A DNA stretch of 35,475 nucleotides from Phycisphaerales bacterium (GTDB taxonomy: Bacteria > Planctomycetota > Phycisphaerae > Sedimentisphaerales > Anaerohalosphaeraceae). Where the stretch lies: NCBI GenBank assembly GCA_011053245.1, contig DRGS01000076.1, forward strand, positions 1 to 35,475. Reading direction: 5' to 3'. Positions 16,980-24,457 of this stretch are shown here, piece by piece (within the stretch, counting starts at the first letter, position 1; each line of letters opens with the position of its first letter). A program made the position numbers and the translations under genes. The notes under the pieces are model-generated. The model was not told where the DNA came from, made no database searches, and was given only the letters and a program-made list of their open reading frames with translations.

Positions 16980-17019
16980 AAAAAACCGCGTTTTTCATTA
17001 GAAATCGCGGTTTTTTTTT
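16980..17019 (+). terminator. Intrinsic terminator after tRNA-Tyr
   Basis: Inverted repeat AAAACCGCG ... CGCGGTTTT (left arm ending at 16990, right arm starting at 17006) followed by a run of nine T up to 17019. The A/T symmetry lets it work in both directions, though nothing on the minus strand obviously needs it. Confidence 0.88.
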
Positions 17020-17074
17020 GTTTACCCTCACCGAGCCTTGTTCTCCGGTTGGTTGTGTTTTTTGCGAAATGGGC

Positions 17075-17115
17075 CATAAAACCGTTATTCATGGGTTCAA
17101 ATCCCATCACCGCCT
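17075..17115 (+). pseudogene. 3' half of a tRNA gene, probably tRNA-Met
   Basis: From 17075 the sequence reads like the second half of a tRNA: CATAA (Met anticodon plus loop), an anticodon-stem 3' strand, a variable loop, a perfect T arm ATGGG-TTCAAAT-CCCAT, then a 7-base acceptor strand CACCGCC and one more base. No matching 5' acceptor (GGCGGTG), D arm or 5' anticodon strand exists upstream; that space holds the tRNA-Tyr terminator and unrelated sequence. It is either a decayed tRNA or the kind of 3' duplicate left by integration into a tRNA gene. Confidence 0.6.
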
Positions 17116-17141
17116 TGCCGAATTGCGCCTGTCAGTGGGCA

Positions 17142-17237
17142 TTACTCTTCAATATCCAGCTTCATTGCGAACCACGAATAGAATGCCGGTATCACAAACA
17201 AGGTTAATCTTTCTGTCTTAATGATTGTGCCCATCAT
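17142..17237 (-). pseudogene. C-terminal remnant of a second RND efflux pump
   Basis: In one minus-strand frame, about 31 codons end in LTLFVIPAFYSWFAMK and a stop, the characteristic last membrane helix of RND transporters. The intact pump at 17580-20657 ends in a similar but clearly different sequence (LTLIVIPTLYERM), so this is not a copy of its tail. The rest of the pump is missing. The frame runs into the small lipoprotein gene in another phase. It ends 27 bases from the 3' end of the tRNA relic, facing it. Confidence 0.55.
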
Positions 17238-17358
17238 GCTCGCTATGTTCCTGTTGCGTTTCATTTGAGTTGCCCATGTCCGTATCTTTTTTGCTGCAAC
17301 CGGCATAGAATAATGTTCCAATAATAACAATCGCAATAATAATTCTTAGCTTCTTCAT
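17218..17358 (-). CDS. Very small His-rich lipoprotein (46 residues)
   Basis: ATG at 17358 with AAAGGA about 8 bases upstream. The product has a basic start (MKKLR), a hydrophobic stretch, a lipobox LFYAGC and a short polar tail ending HSEHDGHNH. This suggests a lipid-anchored periplasmic peptide whose histidines bind metal. It lies downstream of the metal-pump operon on the same strand. An alternative is equally serious: it may be the truncated beginning of a second CusB-like adaptor, since such adaptors often start with a lipobox and a His-rich stretch. The RND remnant directly after it supports that reading. I cannot decide from sequence alone. Confidence 0.6.
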   Translation of the reverse strand: MKKLRIIIAIVIIGTLFYAGCSKKDTDMGNSNETQQEHSEHDGHNH

Positions 17359-17501
17359 GTTTGTTTCCTTTACTAAACTGTGATTTCATATTTACGAGCC
17401 TGTTACATAATATATTTAGAGTCCACCTGCCGGACCCGACATCTGCCTGAGTAATACCAATGGTATTTTTTAAGTTCGCGTTGAAAAATAGGTAATTTAT
17501 T

Positions 17502-17520
17502 GTCTAATAAAAGATTAGAC
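17502..17520 (-). terminator. Weak hairpin after the efflux pump gene
   Basis: Perfect GTCTAAT-5nt-ATTAGAC, 60 bases past the pump's stop. It is followed on the minus strand by A/T-rich sequence without a true T run. A second small palindrome AATACC-AAT-GGTATT lies at 17453-17467. Either may slow or end the transcript. Confidence 0.35.
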
Positions 17521-17579
17521 CACGCATAAAGCGCACTTATTTATTGTAACGGGTATAAGACGACTCAATTTACTCTTTC

Positions 17580-20500
17580 TCATGCAGTTTTTGCGTTCAT
17601 CCGTTCATAAAGTGTTGGTATAACTATCAGCGTTAATATGGTCGAAGATACCAGCCCGCCTACCACGACGATCGACAGCGGTCTCTGCACTTCCGAACCG
17701 GTACCGGTAGCCATTATCAGCGGCAGCAATCCCAAAGCCGTAGTTATCGTGGTCATCAATACCGGCCTTAGCTTTGACAAACAACCATTGACTATTGCCT
17801 CATGCAATTCCATGCCATCCTTCCTGAGATACTCGAATCGCGAGATCAATACCAAACCGTCTGTCAGGGCTATTCCGAAAAGCGCGATGAAGCCGATAGA
17901 CGATGGGATACTTATATTTTCGCCAAAAAGAGCAAGGCCAAATACTCCGCCAACTAAAGCAAGCGGAATGTTGAGCAAGATCAAGAACACATTTTTGAAC
18001 GAGTTGAACAGGCTATAGAGCATTACGATCACCAATAACAGAGTGATCGGAATAACCAGCCCAAGCCGTTTGTTAGCTGCCTCTTGCAATTCGAACTGAC
18101 CGCCCCAGGCAAGCCTGTATCCGGCAGGAAGGGTTACGCTCTCGGCTACCATCTTCTGGGCCTGGCTGACAAAGCCTCCGACATCTCTGCCGCGCACATT
18201 GCACTGTACCGAAATGTATCGCCGCGTATCCTCACGACTTATTTGCCTTAAGCCTGTAACATCTACAATATCCGTCAGTTCTTCGAGCGGGACATTATAT
18301 CCCTGCGGCGTTTGAATAAGCAGGTTTTTGACCGAATCGATATCGTTTCGGTAGTCTTCGACAAATCTAACGGTAATACCGAATATTTTTTCGTCATCAA
18401 AAACCTTTCCGACTTCTTTACCCGCAATCGCACTGTTGATCGTCTCCTGTATTTCCGAATTACTCAAACCATGCCGTGCAATTTGCTCCCTGTTCATGCT
18501 GACCTGAAGCTGGGTTTGACCGCCGACCTGTTCGGTCCTGAGGTCTGCTGCTCCCTCGATCAGAGAAAGGACATCCTGTATTTCGGCAGCTTTATCCAGA
18601 AGCGTATCCATATCATGACCGAAGAGCTTGGCAACTACAGCAGCTCCGGCTCCGCCTACCAATCCATCGATCTCATGCTTGATCGGCTGAGAAAAACTGA
18701 TATTGACACCGGGGTAGTTGCCAATACGATCATCAAACTGAGCAACTAATTCTTCCTGCGTTTTCGCGTTAACCCACTGATCTTTAGGTTTCAGTGTGAC
18801 TGTGATGCAGGCATAATTTGTATGATGCATGTGCGGACCGACCTCTCCAAAACCAATATCGGTGATGGCCTGTTCAACCTCTGGAAATTTCATAATGTCG
18901 GCTACTATTTCTTTTGAAGTTTCGCCGATCTCCTTCAGAGATATGTTGGGGTTCATGTATGCCAGAACCTGAACGGTCCCTTCCTGAAGCGTAGGCATAA
19001 ACTCACGTCCGAGTCCAATAAAAGCCAAACCGCCAAGAACGACCATGATGATCATTGCGTAAATAATCATCTGTCGATGATGAAGGAAATACAGCAGTAC
19101 CTTTTTATAGCGTTCCAGAAAGGCTGAATAAATGCCCAGATGTTTCATGCGGGAAGTTTTTTTCTTGTGAAGAAGCTTGTAGAACACCGGAGCTATTAGT
19201 AAAGCGTAGATAAGCGAACCAATTATTGTTGTCGAAACCGCAAATGCCAGCGGCCTGAACATCTTGCCCTCTACTTCGCCAAGCGTAAATATAGGGATGA
19301 ATACGATTATGATGATAGCGGAAGCGAAAAATATCGGCTGACCGACTTCTTTAGCAGATGACAGGATCGTTTCACTAATAGACTTTACATCGGTTTCGTA
19401 GACAGTTGAATGGATCTTTTCTACCATTATGATGGTTGCGTCCACGATCATTCCAAGTGCGATCGCAAGCCCGCCAAAGGATATCAGATCGCCCGGCATT
19501 CCATTGCGGTACATTAGAATAAACGCAAACAACATGGAAAACGGCAGTGAACAGACAACCACCAGGGCGTTGCGCAGATGACCAAGGAATAAAAACGAAA
19601 CAACACATACAAGGACCAGGCCCAGACCAAGTGCGCCCTTTACGGTGTTTATGCTGTTCTTTACAAGTGAGGATTGATCGTACCACGGCACGATCCTGAC
19701 CCCTTCCGGAAGCGTTGCTGATATCTCAACAATTCGTTCTTTCAGGCGTTCTATCACCTCGAAAGAATTGGCTCCATGGAGTTTATACACGGTGCCCATC
19801 ACAACTTCTTTATCACCATTAACAAAAGAAACCCCTCGCCTGAATGCATCGCCGAATTCTACGGTAGCGACATCCTTGATGTAAACCGGGTTGTTTTGAC
19901 GTGTGCGAATAACCGTGTTTTCAATGTCACTGAGTGAACCCACCAACCCGAGGCTTCGAACGATCAGTTCTTCGGAACCTCTCTCAATAATGCCTGCGCC
20001 AAGGTTGCGGTTATTGTTGCGAACTGCCGAATTGATATCGTCGAGCGTCAGATCATACTCAAGGAGCCGGTCAGGGTGAACCTTTATCTGATACTGCATG
20101 ACATGACCGCCCTGACTGATAACCTTAGCCACACCGGATACCGTCTGAATGTCACGTTTAACGACCCATTCCTGAATAGTGCGAAGATCGGTTGTACTAT
20201 AATCGTCACCCTCTAAGTAATAGGCTAATACCTTACCCATACCGCTGATTATGGCGCCCATTTCGAGGCCATGAGGCATGTTCAGCCCGTCAGCAAGTCC
20301 GGCCTGTGCATCTTTAAGCCTTTCGGAGACAAGTTGTCTGGCAAGGTAAATGTCGACATCGTCTTTGAAGTAAATATTGACCGTTGAAAGCCCCAGCGAC
20401 GAGATAGAGCGTATCTTTTTGACGTCCGGGATCCCCCTCATGGCCACCTCGACGGGCCTTGTGACAAACTGCTCGACTTCCTCGGCGGCCATACCTTCAA

Positions 20501-20657
20501 GCTCAGCAAAGACCTGGATCATATTCGGACTGATATCGGGGAAAGCATCGATCGACAGCTTTGAAAGGGAATACAACCCGGCTGCACTGACACCGATAAA
20601 AACCATAATTACTAATAATTTGTGTTTAAGTGAAAAATGAATAAGTTTTGAGATCAT
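17580..20657 (-). CDS. Heavy-metal efflux RND pump, CusA/CzcA family
   Basis: Inner-membrane proton-driven pump of 1025 residues, the usual size. It drives metal ions from the periplasm or cytoplasm out through the adaptor and outer-membrane channel encoded upstream. N-terminal helix LLVIMVFIGVSAAGLYSL, then the porter segment with DAFPDISPNMIQV. The TM4 motif GMIVDATIIMVEKIH has Asp406, the expected proton-relay acid. EFMPTLQEGT starts the second half, and the final helix is LTLIVIPTLYE. The TM4 sequence resembles the Cu/Ag branch more than the Zn/Co/Cd branch, but the metal is not certain. AGGAG stands 9 bases before the ATG. It lies 20 bases after the adaptor gene, in one operon. Confidence 0.94.
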   Translation of the reverse strand: MISKLIHFSLKHKLLVIMVFIGVSAAGLYSLSKLSIDAFPDISPNMIQVFAELEGMAAEEVEQFVTRPVEVAMRGIPDVKKIRSISSLGLSTVNIYFKDDVDIYLARQLVSERLKDAQAGLADGLNMPHGLEMGAIISGMGKVLAYYLEGDDYSTTDLRTIQEWVVKRDIQTVSGVAKVISQGGHVMQYQIKVHPDRLLEYDLTLDDINSAVRNNNRNLGAGIIERGSEELIVRSLGLVGSLSDIENTVIRTRQNNPVYIKDVATVEFGDAFRRGVSFVNGDKEVVMGTVYKLHGANSFEVIERLKERIVEISATLPEGVRIVPWYDQSSLVKNSINTVKGALGLGLVLVCVVSFLFLGHLRNALVVVCSLPFSMLFAFILMYRNGMPGDLISFGGLAIALGMIVDATIIMVEKIHSTVYETDVKSISETILSSAKEVGQPIFFASAIIIIVFIPIFTLGEVEGKMFRPLAFAVSTTIIGSLIYALLIAPVFYKLLHKKKTSRMKHLGIYSAFLERYKKVLLYFLHHRQMIIYAMIIMVVLGGLAFIGLGREFMPTLQEGTVQVLAYMNPNISLKEIGETSKEIVADIMKFPEVEQAITDIGFGEVGPHMHHTNYACITVTLKPKDQWVNAKTQEELVAQFDDRIGNYPGVNISFSQPIKHEIDGLVGGAGAAVVAKLFGHDMDTLLDKAAEIQDVLSLIEGAADLRTEQVGGQTQLQVSMNREQIARHGLSNSEIQETINSAIAGKEVGKVFDDEKIFGITVRFVEDYRNDIDSVKNLLIQTPQGYNVPLEELTDIVDVTGLRQISREDTRRYISVQCNVRGRDVGGFVSQAQKMVAESVTLPAGYRLAWGGQFELQEAANKRLGLVIPITLLLVIVMLYSLFNSFKNVFLILLNIPLALVGGVFGLALFGENISIPSSIGFIALFGIALTDGLVLISRFEYLRKDGMELHEAIVNGCLSKLRPVLMTTITTALGLLPLIMATGTGSEVQRPLSIVVVGGLVSSTILTLIVIPTLYERMNAKTA

Positions 20658-20677
20658 ATGTCTATGCTCCTATAGCT

Positions 20678-22390
20678 TTAATGTCCGTGTCCGGCGTGGC
20701 CGCCACCAACTGCTTTTTCGAGTTCTGCTTTTAGACGAAAACTGTTTTTGGTCACTACCTTTTCCCCGGCCCTTAGCCCGGAAATAATTTCCACTTTGCT
20801 TTTATTGGACCAGCCAACAGTAACAGGACGAGCTTCAAAGCCATGATCGCTCTGAACAAATACACAGGTTGTATCATCGACATCCTGAAGGGTGTCTTTG
20901 GAGACCACCATTTTGGCGTTACGGTTTTCCACCAGGATCTCGGCTGTTATGAATGTTCCCGGGCGAAACCGTCTCGAAGTATTGTCCAGGATAACTCTTG
21001 CAAGCGATGTTCTTGTTTTTTTGTCGATCACAGGCTCGACGTAGTCGATTATGCCTTTTGTTTTCGGCACGCTTGATTTGCTTGAAATTACTACCTTTTG
21101 ACCTTTTCTTACCATATCTATGTTCTTCTGGTGGATTTGCAGGTCAATCCAGACCGAACTCAAATCCGCAACGCTATAGACAGCCGAATCAGTTCCGACC
21201 AGTTCGCCAAGCACTATATGTTTTTCGATAATCGTACCGTTAAAGGGGCTGCGAATGGGATACCATGCAAGTTTCTCGTTTGCGGTCCAAATATCTGCGA
21301 CACCGCTTTCCTGTCTTTTCGCTGCTGCTTCGGCTTGGCATCCTTTACAATTGGGGTCGTCACATTCTTCTTCTTCCTCCTTTGCCTTTGCCAGAAAGTT
21401 TTGGTTCTTTGCCAGAGCCGAAAGGTCCTTGACGTCTTTAGCAGTCAGCCCGTGGAGGTAAAGAAGTCGCTCGGCTGCCTGGACTTGAAGTTCCAGGATT
21501 TGCCGGGTTTGTTTTGCCTCGAGCAGGTCTCGCTTAATTTCAAACGCTATACTGTCTTTCGTAGCGATATATTCGGCGTCGGTTTTCTTAAAAGCGAGTT
21601 GTGCTCTCAAAAAATCATCTTTGCTGGTGATCTTCTTCTCGTAAAGATCCTTTTCCCTTAAGTGTGTTTCTCGAGCGAAGATGAATTCGGAGTAGGAAGA
21701 AATAAGTCGGCTTCGGTTCATGCCCATTGCGCTGTCGCTGGTTTTCAGGAGAGCTTCCAACGAAGGCGAATCCTTGAGAATTTCAAGCATCTTCAGGGTA
21801 TTGTCGTGAATTTCCTGAACGCGAGTCAGTTCTATGGAACAGCAGGACATCTCGGACAGTTTGCTAAGATAATCCAGTTTGGCGCCGCCAACTTCTGTGC
21901 TTTCGATCCAGGTAAGAATTTCTCCGGCGGTAACGGTATCTCCAATGTTTCCGGTAACCTGACGGACGATCCCGGATACCGTCGGAACCAGGTGAGCCAG
22001 TTTATTTGTGTTGAATGTTATTTCGCCCGGTACAGTAATATATACGTCAAGTTTCCCTGCACCTGCTGTGCCAACTTCAATGCCGAATCTTTTTGCGTCC
22101 TCTTTGGAAAGCTGCACAACCAACTCTGTATCGTGTGGTTCGTGCTCGGTTTCCATAATGGCATGGGCGTCTTTGGTCGTAACATCTTCGCCTTCATGCC
22201 CAGCGTGGCCTTCATCTTCATCATGACCTTCATGCTCAGCGTGGGCCTGGGGTTCACCGTGGTTGCCAGATGTCCCAGAGTGATCGTGGCCTTCATGTTC
22301 ATCGTGGCTTGCGTTTCGAGTCGCTACATAGCCCAACAGGCAAACGCCAAGAACAACTGCTATTATTATAATAAGTTTTTTAGATTTCAT
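20678..22390 (-). CDS. CusB-like periplasmic adaptor with His-rich N-terminus
   Basis: Membrane-fusion protein of 570 residues, longer than the usual 380-450, that links pump and outer-membrane channel. One N-terminal membrane helix (LIIIIAVVLGVCLLGYVA) is followed by about 60 residues packed with HEGHD-type motifs. Barrel and lipoyl-like segments follow (VPTVSGIVRQVTGNIGDTVTAGE), then a helical hairpin, then SPFNGTIIEKHIVLGELV. Inside the hairpin is an unusual CDDPNCKGC motif (C343, C348, C351). The C-terminus ends GGHAGHGH. His and Cys clusters suggest metal capture and hand-over, in line with CusB's known role. It starts 2 bases after the CusC-like gene's stop. Confidence 0.93.
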   Translation of the reverse strand: MKSKKLIIIIAVVLGVCLLGYVATRNASHDEHEGHDHSGTSGNHGEPQAHAEHEGHDEDEGHAGHEGEDVTTKDAHAIMETEHEPHDTELVVQLSKEDAKRFGIEVGTAGAGKLDVYITVPGEITFNTNKLAHLVPTVSGIVRQVTGNIGDTVTAGEILTWIESTEVGGAKLDYLSKLSEMSCCSIELTRVQEIHDNTLKMLEILKDSPSLEALLKTSDSAMGMNRSRLISSYSEFIFARETHLREKDLYEKKITSKDDFLRAQLAFKKTDAEYIATKDSIAFEIKRDLLEAKQTRQILELQVQAAERLLYLHGLTAKDVKDLSALAKNQNFLAKAKEEEEECDDPNCKGCQAEAAAKRQESGVADIWTANEKLAWYPIRSPFNGTIIEKHIVLGELVGTDSAVYSVADLSSVWIDLQIHQKNIDMVRKGQKVVISSKSSVPKTKGIIDYVEPVIDKKTRTSLARVILDNTSRRFRPGTFITAEILVENRNAKMVVSKDTLQDVDDTTCVFVQSDHGFEARPVTVGWSNKSKVEIISGLRAGEKVVTKNSFRLKAELEKAVGGGHAGHGH

Positions 22391-22392
22391 AT

Positions 22393-23772
22393 TTACTCAC
22401 TTTCTCGAATGTTTATAGTTTCGTTTTGGCTGCCTGTCAGACGCTCAATATCCGTTCTTGCGATATGATAATCTGCCAGACTTTCAATATATTCGTTTCG
22501 GACGCCAAAGAGTGTGCGTTGTGCGTCAAGCACATTTAAATAATCCACTTTTCCTTCCCGGTATGCTCTTGTAGCAGCATTGAACATATCAGTCGCACCG
22601 GGAAGAACTTCGGTTTTCAGAGATGTCGCCTGGCTGTATGAGTTTATAAATTCCTGATAAGTTTCGTTAAACTCATTTTGCAGTTTCAACCACGCGGCCC
22701 TTTGTTCGTGCTTTGATTTGGCCAGATTGAAAACAGCCGCCCGTTTCGCTCCCTGATTCCTGTCCGAGATTTGCAAAGGGATAGAAATGCCGAAGACCAA
22801 GGTGTTGTCACCGACATCATTGAATCTTTTCAGGCCAGCGCCAAGCGTAATGTCACCTTTGGCTCTGGCCTTTTCCAGGTCCAATGTCGCCTGACTCTTT
22901 TTGATCTCAGCTTCCCAGCGTGTGTATTGAGGGGTCAATTTCAATTGGTCGATCAAACTTTCCAATGGGGGCAATTGTTTGATACTGTCTAAATCCCCTG
23001 CTGCTTGCTTGAACAAAGGCTTGTCCTGTCCCCAGAAAGATGCCAACTGTTTTCTGGCATATTCGAGATTTCGCCGGGTTTTACTATGCGATATTTTGAT
23101 ATTTGCCAGAGCGACAGAGGCCCTGGTTTTTTCTACCGGAGAATCCTTTCCGGCATCGACCCTCTTTTCTACGGTTGCATACGATTTCTCGGAGAGATCT
23201 AACAGTTCATCAGAGAGTTGAAGTTTTTCCTGGGCTTTCAAAGTCAGGACAAATGCTTTTGCCGCTTCGCTGAAAATTTCCAATCTTTTGTTTTGATAGT
23301 CCAGATCGGCTAATTGCGTTTCAAACGAAGCGACTTTTTCACGTTTCTGAGATTTGTTTCCGAGTTCGATAAGCTGACTTAACTGAATGGTTGTTTGCGC
23401 TGCATCAAACCCGCTGAGCGGCCCCGTCCCGCCGACATTTTCCACTTCAATGTCAACTTCAGGATTCGGCCATAGGCCCGCTTGTAATTGTCTGGCCTGG
23501 GCCGCTCTGGTTTCCAGCGAGAACGCCTTTAGTTCGGGATTGTTCATCGCGGTTAAAGCTAACGCTTGTCTTAATGTTAATACTCCGTTAGGCTCGGTGA
23601 TCTCGACGGGATCAATTCTCTGCTCAAAAGCCTCCCCAGCCGAAGATGCCGGACCGGCTTCACTGATATTTTGAACTCTGTTCTGACTGATCTGGGTTGT
23701 GTTTTGTTCCTGACAGCCCATCATCAAAGTTGCCGCCGGTAGTAGTACATACATAAATTTTCGATACCACAT
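22393..23772 (-). CDS. Outer-membrane efflux channel lipoprotein, TolC/CusC family
   Basis: A 459-residue TolC-type protein forming the exit duct of the metal exporter. A signal peptide with lipobox (TLMMGC, Cys20) predicts lipid attachment. The body shows the repeated coiled-coil architecture of the family, for example LTLRQALALTAMNNPELKAF in the first half and RAYREGKVDYLNVLDAQRTL in the second. I set the start at ATG 23772: AAGGA lies 9 bases upstream, whereas the ATG at 23781 abuts AAGGA with no spacing. First of the three core exporter genes, 100 bases after the small secreted protein gene. Confidence 0.93.
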   Translation of the reverse strand: MWYRKFMYVLLPAATLMMGCQEQNTTQISQNRVQNISEAGPASSAGEAFEQRIDPVEITEPNGVLTLRQALALTAMNNPELKAFSLETRAAQARQLQAGLWPNPEVDIEVENVGGTGPLSGFDAAQTTIQLSQLIELGNKSQKREKVASFETQLADLDYQNKRLEIFSEAAKAFVLTLKAQEKLQLSDELLDLSEKSYATVEKRVDAGKDSPVEKTRASVALANIKISHSKTRRNLEYARKQLASFWGQDKPLFKQAAGDLDSIKQLPPLESLIDQLKLTPQYTRWEAEIKKSQATLDLEKARAKGDITLGAGLKRFNDVGDNTLVFGISIPLQISDRNQGAKRAAVFNLAKSKHEQRAAWLKLQNEFNETYQEFINSYSQATSLKTEVLPGATDMFNAATRAYREGKVDYLNVLDAQRTLFGVRNEYIESLADYHIARTDIERLTGSQNETINIRESE

Positions 23773-23873
23773 GAATATCATTCCTTACACTTAAATATAG
23801 CTGGACATTACCGAAGTGGGTGAACCATCACTAAGGTAACATTTGAAGAATTAAGCAGAGAGTTGACGCAGAA

Positions 23874-24284
23874 TCACGCCAGAATGATTATCGTTCGCAG
23901 TGGCGCGAAAAAGGAAGAAAATTCAGTGTTAGATGAAAAAAGACGCTCGCAGGAAGTTGTGATGCGGGCGAAAATTGGTTTCTGGTAAAGGTTCTGTGCA
24001 AAGACTTTGGCAAGTCTCTGCTTTTTCAGGCCGGAAATAACTATGCTCGAAGCTGCAAGGGTATCTGTGCAATGGCTGTGGTCGCTTGACAAGCCGTTGC
24101 TGGATTCCTGCTCGTGGCTAAGAGGGGCCTCGGATCCGGGGCAATCGCAGTGGTCATGGTCGGCGGACTCTATGCTAACATGACCGTCGTTCCCATAGCA
24201 GATAACCATAAACGAACTGCTTACAGGGCTAACGCACATCAAGGCTATAAACAATATTAGTAACTTATCTTTTATCATGACCAT
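23874..24284 (-). CDS. Small secreted His/Cys protein upstream of the efflux genes
   Basis: About 136 residues, with a hydrophobic signal segment (LLILFIALMCVSPVSSSF) and a mature N-terminal part holding VICYGNDGHVSIESADHDHC, then DCPG and SHEQ. More histidines and a Cys appear in DHSHC. The second half is basic and lacks these residues. The His/Cys motif suggests metal binding in the periplasm, consistent with the operon, but I cannot name a family with confidence. The frame is open to a TTG at 24314 that lies inside the putative -35 box, so I use ATG 24284; ATG 24278 is also possible. No good ribosome site precedes either. Confidence 0.7.
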   Translation of the reverse strand: MVMIKDKLLILFIALMCVSPVSSSFMVICYGNDGHVSIESADHDHCDCPGSEAPLSHEQESSNGLSSDHSHCTDTLAASSIVISGLKKQRLAKVFAQNLYQKPIFARITTSCERLFSSNTEFSSFFAPLRTIIILA

Positions 24285-24285
24285 A

Positions 24286-24314
24286 ATACTATAATAATTT
24301 CGTCCAAAAGTCAA
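24286..24314 (-). promoter_or_regulatory. Candidate promoter of the metal-efflux operon
   Basis: Minus strand: -35 TTGACT (24309-24314), 17-base spacer, -10 TAGTAT (24286-24291). TATTAT five bases before the -10's end would instead give a 20-base spacer as at MerR-regulated promoters, but no palindrome lies between. The start would be at or near the ATG, suggesting a leaderless or very short 5' leader. Confidence 0.4.
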
Positions 24315-24352
24315 GAGATGTTAAGGTGAATATCTGATATACGTACAAACCT

Positions 24353-24381
24353 CCCGTGGGGTTCTAAAAATACCCCACGGG
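24353..24381 (-). terminator. Hairpin after the giant phosphoesterase gene
   Basis: Perfect 10-bp inverted repeat CCCGTGGGGT / ACCCCACGGG with a 9-base A/T-rich loop, about 75-105 bases past the stop. No T run follows on either strand, so it may act with Rho or by RNA stabilisation. It stands between the giant gene and the promoter of the metal operon. Confidence 0.6.
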
Positions 24382-24457
24382 CCTCCTTTGTGGATAACAC
24401 CTTTGTACATAAAGACTTAAGGCCTTTATGCCGCCTTGAAACACACCAATTTTAATA

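Noticed and set aside
16607..17110. Minus-strand frame of 167 codons across tRNA-Tyr
   Set aside because: It runs antisense through the tRNA and its terminator. Phrases such as LDSNQRRLTPMGLQP are the usual artefact of translating a tRNA gene backwards.
17040..17115. A complete second tRNA gene
   Set aside because: No upstream sequence pairs properly with the acceptor or anticodon 3' strands. A forced fold would lack the D arm.
17142..17336. The 64-codon frame as an intact gene
   Set aside because: Only its last ~31 codons resemble anything (RND tail). The rest is the lipoprotein gene read in the wrong phase.
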